The notes under the pieces: model-generated
The model's database searches: none
Told to the model about the DNA's origin: nothing
What the model saw: the letters and a program-made list of their open reading frames with translations, nothing else
Position numbers and translations under genes: made by a program
DNA from: Promicromonospora umidemergens
GTDB taxonomy: Bacteria > Actinomycetota > Actinomycetes > Actinomycetales > Cellulomonadaceae
Direction: 5' to 3'
Assembly (NCBI RefSeq): GCF_024171995.1
Contig: NZ_JAMTCT010000002.1
Location: forward strand, 248,001-312,000
DNA: 64,000 bases
Part shown: positions 57,620-64,000 of the stretch, piece by piece
Layout: every line of letters starts with the position of its first letter
Position numbering within the stretch: position 1 is the stretch's first letter

Positions 57620-58835
57620 CGGGGAGCGTCTGCGGCACCGACGACCACAGCGTCCCCGTAGCGCGCAGGGACTCCGGCGGGACGGTCAGCGCGACACCGC
57701 CGAGGCGGCGCAGCGCGGCGCCGACCGCTACCTGCGCCATCACGGTGGCCGGGCGCCGCGCGGGGCAGGCGTGCGGCCCGGCACCCCACGTGAGATAGGA
57801 GAGGTGGCCGGACTCGAGCCAGATGTCGTCGTCGGAGGCGCGTGACTCCGCGCTCGCGCCCAGGATGCCTGGTACCACGGCGTCGCCCGCCAATATCTTG
57901 CGGCCGCCGAGCGTCGTGTCCGCCAGGGCGAAGCGCGGTCCGGTGTTGGTCGCGGGAGGCGCCGAGCCGAGCGCGGCCTCCAGCGTGTCCGACGCCGACA
58001 GCCGCCCACCGGAGCGCCCGTCGAACCGGGGGTCGGTGAGCCGCAGGCGCAACGCCTGCGTGATCCACGCGACCTCGAACTCGCTGCCCAGGATGAGGGT
58101 CGCCGAGACGGCGCTCTGCGCGTCCAGGTCGGTGGGCCGGCTGGGGTGGCTCAGGATCGCTGAGGTCAGGTCGTCCGACGGCGCGGCGCGGCGGCTGGCG
58201 ATCAGGTCGGCGATGAGGCTCCGCTGGGCGTTGAGCGCCTCGCCGCCGGCCGCGCCCTTTGCCTGGAACACGCGCTGGGCGTGGCTCAGCATGGCACGCG
58301 CCTGCTCGGGTTCGAGCCCGAACATCGTGGACATCACCAGGAGCGGCACGGCACGGGCGTAGTCGCCCACGAGGTCCGCCTGGCCCTGTGCCAGCACCCG
58401 GTCCAGCGCGATCCCGCACCACTTCTCGACGATCGTGGCGAGCCGGTGCTCGTCGACGCTCTCGAACGCGTCGTCGATGAGGCGGCGCAGGTGCCGGTGC
58501 CGTAGGCCGTCCACGTAGTAGATGCCGTCGCGCGGGGCCAGGACTCCACCGACGCCGCTGTCCGGACGGACCGTGCCGTCAGTGATCAGGCTCCAGTTGC
58601 GGGAGTCCCGCGCGAACAGGCTCTCGTTGCGCAGCACGGTGACCAGCTCACGGTGCCCCAGCACCAGCCAGGCCGGTACACCGGGTTCCAGGAGCACGGG
58701 CGCGACGTTTCCCCACCGGGCACGCAGCCGTTCGTAGACGCGCGCGGGATCGGCGCTGGTGGTGGTCTCGATGAGCGGAGTCAGGTCGTCCAGGTCGACC
58801 AGGCGTTCCGACTGGGTGGTCGTCGTGGCTGTCAT
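57588..58835 (-). CDS. Cytochrome P450 with atypical motifs
   Basis: 415 residues. The heme-binding loop is LTWGAGPHACPARRPA with Cys in the expected place, although Pro replaces the Gly after Ala-Cys. The I-helix lacks the A-G-x-D/E-T pattern (LILGSEFEVAWITQAL). The K-helix reads DTLEAALGSAPP, so the Arg of ExxR is replaced by Gly. CYP157-type P450s of actinobacterial conservons also lack ExxR and share the WGAGPH-CPA loop, but no conservon genes are here. Redox partners absent locally. Substrate unknown. Confidence 0.85.
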   Translation of the reverse strand: MTATTTTQSERLVDLDDLTPLIETTTSADPARVYERLRARWGNVAPVLLEPGVPAWLVLGHRELVTVLRNESLFARDSRNWSLITDGTVRPDSGVGGVLAPRDGIYYVDGLRHRHLRRLIDDAFESVDEHRLATIVEKWCGIALDRVLAQGQADLVGDYARAVPLLVMSTMFGLEPEQARAMLSHAQRVFQAKGAAGGEALNAQRSLIADLIASRRAAPSDDLTSAILSHPSRPTDLDAQSAVSATLILGSEFEVAWITQALRLRLTDPRFDGRSGGRLSASDTLEAALGSAPPATNTGPRFALADTTLGGRKILAGDAVVPGILGASAESRASDDDIWLESGHLSYLTWGAGPHACPARRPATVMAQVAVGAALRRLGGVALTVPPESLRATGTLWSSVPQTLPVRFEEHRPAR

Positions 58836-59043
58836 GGCTTCCCGAGGTTCTGGGCGCGACCAGGTCGCACGCGCGTTGTTTAGGCGGAATGTACCCCATG
58901 TCCCATGCGCGGTAATGAATCCGGATCGCACGAACCGGACAAATCGTTACCCGCCTGCCATCCGGCCGTCGCCCGGCGGCAATGCACCGGGTGAAGTCTT
59001 TCCTCGACGATCGCTGCGCCGGACCGACCGGAACGAGGAAAAC

Positions 59044-60057
59044 ATGCCCGGACCTGCACGAGCACTGAAGCTGGCAGTAGGCACGACGGCGGCCTCGGTC
59101 GCCCTGGGCGTCGCGGCGGCGGGATCCGCCGTCGCGGGCCCGACGGCGACAGCCCCGCGGACTGCGGCGGCGAGCAACGCCGACGTCGCCCAGCGCTGGG
59201 CGCCCATCCACTACCAGGACGTGGACCAGACCGGCACCAACGCCCTGGGCGGCCGATCGGACTACATCGCGGCCTACGACTTCGACGGCGACCTCGACGC
59301 CCGCAACAACTGGGAGAACACCGGCAACCACGCCCTGGCCGCCACCGCCTACTACTCGGTGCTGGAGACGGGCACCCACTGGTTCGTCACCTACATGTTC
59401 TTCCACCCGCGCGACTGGTCGGACTCGATCTTCGACACGGAGCACGAGAACGACGCCGAGGGCGTCATGGTCGCCGTGCAGAAGGACGGCTCGACCTACG
59501 GCGTCCTGCGTGGAGCGGTCACCGTGGCGCACAGCGACTTCTTCTCGTACACGCCGTCGGGCAGCACGTGGGGCGCGGGCGCCGAGAACCTCGACGGCGT
59601 CCTGCAGCTGGCGACCAGCCCGCACGACGGACTGTCCCACCCTGTCACCGCGCAGGAGGCCAAGGGGCACGGCCTCAAGGCGCGCCCGGGCTACGACATC
59701 CGGGGCGACGGGGTCATCTACTACCCGGCGGGCCGCGCCGAGGTGCCAGAGCACCCGGACGATCGAGACGTGTCCTACCGTCTGGTGGACGTCCACGCGT
59801 CCGGCGGGCTGTGGGCGCAGCGCGCCAACGCCCAGCTGTTCGCGGGCCACGGCACGTTCGCGGGCGACCGCTCGGGCGGCTGCGGCAGCGGCGGGATCTC
59901 GTGCGGCCAGAACTCCGCGAACGCCCCGTGGGGCTGGGACGACGGCGACGACGGCCCCGGCCGGGGCGCCCTCGCGACCGACCCTGCTGGCCTCGCGGCG
60001 AACTACTTCCGCATCCCGGAGCCCGTGGACCGCGCGTACGTACACAACCCGTACTGA
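59044..60057 (+). CDS. Secreted protein of unknown function
   Basis: 337 residues. Signal peptide RALKLAVGTTAASVALGVAAAGSAVAG, then a mature domain with RWAPIHYQDVDQTG, SDYIAAYDFDGDLDARNNWEN, AATAYYSVLETGTHWFVTYMFFHPRDWSD, TEHENDAEGVMVAV and FAGDRSGGCGSGGISCGQ. The HPRDW/HENDxEG spacing faintly recalls NPP1/Vps62-like extracellular folds, but I do not assign a family. GAGGAAA precedes the ATG. It ends at a very long palindrome. Confidence 0.78.
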   Translation: MPGPARALKLAVGTTAASVALGVAAAGSAVAGPTATAPRTAAASNADVAQRWAPIHYQDVDQTGTNALGGRSDYIAAYDFDGDLDARNNWENTGNHALAATAYYSVLETGTHWFVTYMFFHPRDWSDSIFDTEHENDAEGVMVAVQKDGSTYGVLRGAVTVAHSDFFSYTPSGSTWGAGAENLDGVLQLATSPHDGLSHPVTAQEAKGHGLKARPGYDIRGDGVIYYPAGRAEVPEHPDDRDVSYRLVDVHASGGLWAQRANAQLFAGHGTFAGDRSGGCGSGGISCGQNSANAPWGWDDGDDGPGRGALATDPAGLAANYFRIPEPVDRAYVHNPY

Positions 60058-60087
60058 CCTGGGGCGGGCCGGGCCAGGCCAGGTTCT

Positions 60088-60153
60088 GTGGTCGGCAGGA
60101 CGTCAGGTGATCGGTAGCCCGGGCTGCCGATCACCTGACGTCCTGCCGACCAC
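60088..60153. repeat. 66-nt near-perfect palindrome after the secreted-protein gene
   Basis: Arms of 33 nt are complementary except for one T/G pair (60115/60126, a wobble in RNA), with essentially no loop (centre CCCGGG). As RNA it would form a 33-bp stem. It starts 31 nt after the stop codon. Far longer than ordinary intrinsic terminators. Confidence 0.85.
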
Positions 60154-60185
60154 CAGCTGTCGACCGCCCAGCCACGCCAGCTCAG

Positions 60186-60204
60186 CCTCGACCTGAGGTC
60201 GAGG
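60186..60204. terminator. Short hairpin, likely terminator of the converging gene
   Basis: CCTCGACC-TGA-GGTCGAGG, a perfect 8-bp stem, 46 nt beyond the stop of the LmeA-like gene on the minus strand. It probably works with the larger palindrome to separate the two converging transcripts. Confidence 0.5.
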
Positions 60205-60249
60205 GTTGGCAGAGGTTCAAGTTCGAGTTGAGGGTGAGGGTGATCGCCG

Positions 60250-61158
60250 TCAGGCCAGCCGGGCGCTCGCCACGAGCTCCTGGCCCACGTCCAGCCGTAC
60301 GTCCGCCAGCCGGACGCCGGCCGGCAGCTTCTCCGCGAGGTCGATGTCCCGGCTCGTCGCGGCCTCGACCCGGCCGCGGATGGTCCCCAGCAGTGCTGCC
60401 ACCAGCGGGTTGCCGCTCGCGAGCCGCACGTCGCGGACCGCGAGCACCATGTTCGCGTCCACGCTGACCGACGCCGTCGCCTGCACCCGGGCCGACAGGA
60501 ACATGCCCTTCTTGATCGCGGCGTCGACCCGGAGCGTGGCCGCCCGGGGCCCCTCCGAGACCAGGTCCACGTCCAGCCCCGTCAAGGTGATGCCCTGCTG
60601 CTGCAGGACGACGGTCAGCAGCCCTCGGGCCGTCGCGACCAGGCCTGCCTTGTCGACGGCGACGCGGGCGTGGCCGGAGACCGGGTGCTCCTGCGTGGGC
60701 TCCACCGGCAGGACGCCGACCCGACCGTCGGAGCTCTCGACCCACTCGAACCGCAGGCCCTCGAGCTCCGCGGTGACGTCGACGGGCAGGTCCACCGCCA
60801 CGATCCGGTGCGCGTCCAGGCGCAGCCGCCGCAGCGTGCCCGGCTCGCGCCGGACGATCTCGGGGCGCCACCGCTTGTCGGGGTCGGCGGGCCCCGGCAC
60901 ACCGTCGGTACGGACGACGACGCCGGACAGGTCGATGTCCGCCGACGCGACGGAAGCGCCGTCGAGCACCGTGGTGATCGACGCGCGGTCCAGCCCGACG
61001 GCCGTGCCGCCGAGCTCCTCCGCGAGCGCGGCCCGGATGCGGGCGGCCAGGTCGGCTCCGTCGGCGGGCCGGGGCGCCGTCCCGAGGGGGATCGGGTCCG
61101 GGGTGCGGCGTTCGGCTGACAAGTGGTCGGGTGCGGGGCGCTGGGCGGCGTCGGTCAT
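60250..61158 (-). CDS. LmeA-like (DUF2993) lipid-binding-fold protein
   Basis: 302 residues, start ATG 61158. After a Pro-rich N-terminus (PIPLGTAPRPADGADLAARIRAALAEELGG) come two beta-rich repeats (DLSGVVVRTDG, HRIVAVDLPVDVTAELEGLRFEWV; VLQQQGITLTGLDVDLVSEGPRAATLRVDAAIKKGMFLSARVQATASVSVD) that look like the DUF2993 fold of actinobacterial phospholipid-binding LmeA. No signal peptide is seen, unlike LmeA, so the assignment is by fold pattern only. Confidence 0.6.
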   Translation of the reverse strand: MTDAAQRPAPDHLSAERRTPDPIPLGTAPRPADGADLAARIRAALAEELGGTAVGLDRASITTVLDGASVASADIDLSGVVVRTDGVPGPADPDKRWRPEIVRREPGTLRRLRLDAHRIVAVDLPVDVTAELEGLRFEWVESSDGRVGVLPVEPTQEHPVSGHARVAVDKAGLVATARGLLTVVLQQQGITLTGLDVDLVSEGPRAATLRVDAAIKKGMFLSARVQATASVSVDANMVLAVRDVRLASGNPLVAALLGTIRGRVEAATSRDIDLAEKLPAGVRLADVRLDVGQELVASARLA

Positions 61159-61231
61159 GGACGCGAGACTAACCCGCCCGGGCACAGGGGGCGGGGCGGG
61201 CCCGCCCCCTGCGCCCAGGCTCGCCCTGTGC

Positions 61232-62269
61232 TCAGACCCGCCCTGCGTTCAGGCGCCCCTGCAGGGCCATGACCGCCTGGGACTCGCGGGAGATCACGCC
61301 GTCGACCGGCGTGCCGAGGTACCCCTGGAGGGCACGGATCGTCTGCGGGCCGATCTTGCCGTCGCGCTGCCCGGAGTCCATCCCGATCCGGCGCTGCAGG
61401 GCGGCGATCACGAGGGAGCCGTCGGCGTCGGAGACCCATTGCCAGCCGGTCGTCAGCCCGGGGTTCCTGTCCCGCCAGTACGCGCTCTGCGACGAGACGA
61501 CGCCGTCGACCGGGGTGCCGAGCTCCTGCTGCAGCCTGCCGGTGGTGGCAGAGCCCCAGAACCCGTCCACGACCAGGCCACCGGGCTCCCCCGGGCTCGG
61601 CGGGGTGGAGCCCGAGCCGGTGCGGATGTCGTCGATGCGCGCGTACAGGTGCCGGCCGGGGCACGCGGTCTGCGAGACGTCGCGGTGCCCCTGCAACGGC
61701 GCGCCCTGCGTCCACCACCGGTCCTTGCCCTCGCGGTAGATGGCGGCGGCCGTCGAGATCTGCGCCGCGGTCGGCGTGCTCGTCTCGTAGTTGCCCGCGA
61801 AACAGATGGACCGCGAGGTGCTGTTGCGCCCGCCGGTGTGGGTACCACGGCGGTTCCAGCTCACGCCCTGGTACGCCCGGCCGGACGGGAAGATGATCAC
61901 GTTGTAGGAGATCCCGGTGCCGAACCGCGACTGGCCGACGCTCTCCAGCGCCCGCATCTGCTCCGCCTCGGCCGCGATGCTCGCGTCCGGGGAGAGCTGG
62001 GCCGTGACGGTGTGGTGCACGAAGACCTCGACCGCTGGACCGGTCAGCGTCAGGTCGCCGTCCGGGTACCTGGCGCCCCACGAGCCGCGCGAGGCGATGC
62101 TCAGTGCGGCGGTCGGCTCGGGTGCGGCCTGTGGTGCGGCCGGTGGTGTTTCCGTCGGCACGGCGTCGGACGGCGCCTCGCCGCCCCCGTCGCCCGCCGG
62201 CTCGTCGTCCGTACCGAGCACCTCCAGCACGATCCCGTCGTCGTCCTTGATCTCGTAGATCTCAGCCAC
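61232..62269 (-). CDS. Peptidoglycan-recognition-type amidase with C-terminal peptidoglycan-binding repeats
   Basis: N-acetylmuramoyl-L-alanine amidase, 345 residues from GTG 62269. A short N-terminal acidic/Pro-Ala stretch leads to the PGRP domain: RGSWGARYPDGDLTLTGPAVEVFVHHTVTAQ (zinc His), GTGISYNVIIFPSGRAYQGVSWNRRGTHTGG, and GHRDVSQTACPGRHLY (zinc His and Cys). Two repeats of GTPVDGVVS/GTPVDGVIS with GFWGSATTGRLQQ and IGPQTIRALQGYL form the wall-binding tail. No signal peptide is visible, as in phage endolysins, so export route is unclear. Confidence 0.9.
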   Translation of the reverse strand: MAEIYEIKDDDGIVLEVLGTDDEPAGDGGGEAPSDAVPTETPPAAPQAAPEPTAALSIASRGSWGARYPDGDLTLTGPAVEVFVHHTVTAQLSPDASIAAEAEQMRALESVGQSRFGTGISYNVIIFPSGRAYQGVSWNRRGTHTGGRNSTSRSICFAGNYETSTPTAAQISTAAAIYREGKDRWWTQGAPLQGHRDVSQTACPGRHLYARIDDIRTGSGSTPPSPGEPGGLVVDGFWGSATTGRLQQELGTPVDGVVSSQSAYWRDRNPGLTTGWQWVSDADGSLVIAALQRRIGMDSGQRDGKIGPQTIRALQGYLGTPVDGVISRESQAVMALQGRLNAGRV

Positions 62270-62412
62270 GGTGCCCCCCAAGGTCCAAATATGTCCCACA
62301 TGTCTACCATCGAGCGGCGAGTGAGGCGACCCCTTGCGGCAACCTGGTGGCCCCCGGACGACGTCGCGCCGCGGCGGCTCGCAGAGCGCGGAGCACTTGT
62401 ACTGTTGCCGAC

Positions 62413-62763
62413 GTGATCAGCATCGACGCCGACTCCCCCGTCCCGCCGTTCGAGCAGGTACGCACCACGCTCGCGCAGCAGATGGCGGACCGGACGCTCC
62501 CCGTCGGGACCCGGCTGCCGACGGTACGAGCGCTGGCCGCGGACCTCGGCATCGCGGTCAACACCGTGGCCCGCGCGTACCGGGAGCTGGAGGCGGCGGG
62601 CCTGGTCGAGACCCGCGGCCGGGCCGGCACCTTCGTGAGCGCTGCCGGTGACCAGCGTCTGTCCCTCGCGCAGGACGCTGCCTCCACGTTCGCGGACACG
62701 GTGCGCGCGCTCGGCATCGGCCGGACCGAGGCGCTGGAGATCGTCTCGGCGGCGCTGAGGTAG
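62413..62763 (+). CDS. Short GntR family regulator (YtrA-like)
   Basis: 116 residues: PVPPFEQVRTTLAQQMADRTLPVGTRLPTVRALAADLGIAVNTVARAYRELEAAGLVETRGRAGTFVS is the GntR winged helix, followed by a short dimerising helix (ALGIGRTEALEIVSAAL) as in the YtrA subfamily. GTG 62413 follows TACTGT by seven nt without a ribosome-binding site, so probably leaderless. Such regulators often control ABC exporters; none is adjacent. Confidence 0.9.
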   Translation: MISIDADSPVPPFEQVRTTLAQQMADRTLPVGTRLPTVRALAADLGIAVNTVARAYRELEAAGLVETRGRAGTFVSAAGDQRLSLAQDAASTFADTVRALGIGRTEALEIVSAALR

Positions 62764-62860
62764 GGCGCTGGGGTAGGGGGGCGGAGCCGGGCATCCCCGC
62801 TTCACCCAGGCTTCAGGACGCGGCCACCCGGAGGTCTCCTGACCGGATTACAACGGGCAC

Positions 62861-64000
62861 ATGAACCCTGGACCCGAGCTCGACCGGCGCGCTCTGCTCG
62901 GCGCCACCGGAATCGTCGCCGCCGGCCTGCTGCTCCCGAGCGCGCCCGCCCTCGCCCCGCCCGCCTTCGCAGCGCCTGCCTTCACCGCGCCTGCCTTCAC
63001 CAGGGGCGGTCGCCCCGTGCTGACCCATGGTGTGCAGCTCGGTGACCCGCGCGCCGACGGCGCGGTGCTGTGGACCAGGGCCGACCGCCCTGCCCGCATG
63101 TTCGTCGAGGTCTCCCGCGACCCCGACTTCCGGCGCGCGAGGCGGGTCCGTGGCCCGCTGCTGACCCCGGTGACGGACGGCACCGGTGAGGTACGGCTGA
63201 CCGGCCTGCCGGCGGGGCAGGAGCTGCACTATCGAGTGGTCGCGCAGGACCTGGACGGCCGCGCCGACAGCCGCGTCCTGACCGGGCAGTTCCGCACGGC
63301 TCCGCGGGACCTGCACGACGTGCGGTTCGTCTGGTCCGGCGACGTCGTGGGCCAGGGCTGGGGCATCAACCCCGACATCGGAGGCATGACCATCTACGCC
63401 GCCATGGCCGCCCGCACCCCTGACTTCTTCCTGCACAGCGGCGACACCGTGTACGCGGACGGCCCCCTCCAGGAGTCGGTGACGCTGCCCGACGGCCGGG
63501 TCTGGCGCAACGTCGTCACCCCGGAGAAGTCGAAGGTGGCCGAGACGCTCGCCGAGTACCGCGGGCAGTTCGCCTACAACCTGCTCGACGAGAACTTCCG
63601 GCGCTTCGCCGCGCGGGTCCCTCAGCTCGTGCAGTGGGACGACCACGAGGTCACGAACAACTGGTACCCGGGCGAGATCCTGAACGACGACCGCTACACC
63701 GAGCAGCGCGCCGACGTGCTCGCGGCGCGCGCGTTCCAGGCGTTCCACGAGTGGCAGCCGGTACGCAAGCAGGACGCCGTCGACGGCCGTGTGTACCGCA
63801 AGGTGTCGCACGGCCCGCTGCTCGACGTCTTCGTGCTCGACATGCGCAGCTACCGCGACCCGAACTCGACCGGGACCACGCCGGAACGGATCCTCGGCGC
63901 CCGCCAGGCACGCTGGCTGGTGGAGGCGCTCGACCGCTCCCGCGCGACCTGGAAGGTCATCGCCTCGGACATGCCGATCGGTGTCCACGTGCCTGACGGC
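62861..64000 (+). CDS. phoD: PhoD-family alkaline phosphatase/phosphodiesterase, truncated by window end
   Basis: First 380 residues of a Tat-exported metallophosphoesterase. Signal LDRRALLGATGIVAAGLLLPSAPALA is followed by three near-repeats of PAFAA/PAFTA. A PhoD N-terminal Fn3-like domain (GVQLGDPRADGAVLWTRADRPARMFVEVS) leads to the catalytic part: VRFVWSGDVVGQGWGINPDIGG, FFLHSGDTVYADGP, and QWDDHEVTNNWYPGE. Acts outside the membrane on phosphate esters, with Ca2+/Fe3+ in studied relatives. The C-terminus is off the window. Confidence 0.9.
   Translation, partial: MNPGPELDRRALLGATGIVAAGLLLPSAPALAPPAFAAPAFTAPAFTRGGRPVLTHGVQLGDPRADGAVLWTRADRPARMFVEVSRDPDFRRARRVRGPLLTPVTDGTGEVRLTGLPAGQELHYRVVAQDLDGRADSRVLTGQFRTAPRDLHDVRFVWSGDVVGQGWGINPDIGGMTIYAAMAARTPDFFLHSGDTVYADGPLQESVTLPDGRVWRNVVTPEKSKVAETLAEYRGQFAYNLLDENFRRFAARVPQLVQWDDHEVTNNWYPGEILNDDRYTEQRADVLAARAFQAFHEWQPVRKQDAVDGRVYRKVSHGPLLDVFVLDMRSYRDPNSTGTTPERILGARQARWLVEALDRSRATWKVIASDMPIGVHVPDG

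Noticed and set aside
57588-58835. Conservon (cvn) cluster P450
   Set aside because: The motif loss resembles conservon P450s, but neighbouring genes are hydrolases and a secreted protein. No histidine-kinase/roadblock/DUF742/GTPase genes occur.
1-64000. CRISPR arrays, rRNA or tRNA genes
   Set aside because: No regularly spaced repeats with unique spacers and no tRNA T-loop/acceptor pairing or rRNA signature were seen. The tandem repeat at 8.1 kb is coding.

Overview
The window is a high-GC chromosome segment of a Gram-positive actinobacterium. GTG starts, stop/start overlaps, several apparently leaderless genes, a DUF4193 protein, a class F sortase and many LacI/TetR/MarR/DeoR regulators all fit. 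The gene content would suit a soil or plant-associated member of the Micrococcales, but that placement is inference. No rRNA, tRNA or CRISPR array was seen.

Layout. 1-2.4 kb: a NitT/TauT-type ABC importer running off the left edge. 2.5-9.9 kb: an aromatic-precursor catabolic operon (3-dehydroshikimate dehydratase, type II dehydroquinase, quinate/shikimate dehydrogenase, TRAP transporter dctPMQ) divergent from a LacI regulator. 9.9-14.5 kb: a split MFS transporter, a GNAT gene tightly bracketed by direct repeats, an aldo/keto reductase, a small acidic protein and an orphan histidine kinase. 14.9-20.5 kb: a probable catabolic regulon of a sialidase-like protein, SLC13-type permease, DeoR regulator, DapA-family aldolase and aldo/keto reductase, with repeated inverted operators. 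20.6-28.3 kb: small TetR/MarR-controlled units of alpha/beta hydrolases (one broken), a quinone-reductase-like enzyme and SDRs. 28.5-31.4 kb: a Baeyer-Villiger monooxygenase coupled to an exported SMP-30-type lactonase lipoprotein.

31.6-39.2 kb: a mercury/organomercury island with two MerR regulators, a thioredoxin-like protein, a disulfide reductase without MerA's C-terminal cysteines, MerB with a C-terminal Cys-Cys, a YdeI-like protein, and a three-gene recombination module (tyrosine recombinase, small HTH protein, zinc-ribbon protein with a degenerate recombinase domain). Related direct repeats lie at both ends. The same short core (CAG-N-AATTC) recurs upstream of the recombinase and on both sides of the GNAT gene 20 kb away. 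This is the most interesting structure in the window.

39.3-64 kb: an EamA exporter with a frameshifted XRE-cupin regulator, a CHRD protein with a sortase, DUF4193, a Tat ferritin-like protein, a potassium channel, a DUF2975/XRE pair, a CNNM protein, a TetR/esterase pair, a decayed patch with two small unplaced genes, a ZIP transporter, several alpha/beta hydrolases, a P450 lacking the ExxR arginine, a secreted protein ending at a 66-nt palindrome, a peptidoglycan amidase, a small GntR regulator and a truncated PhoD-type phosphatase.
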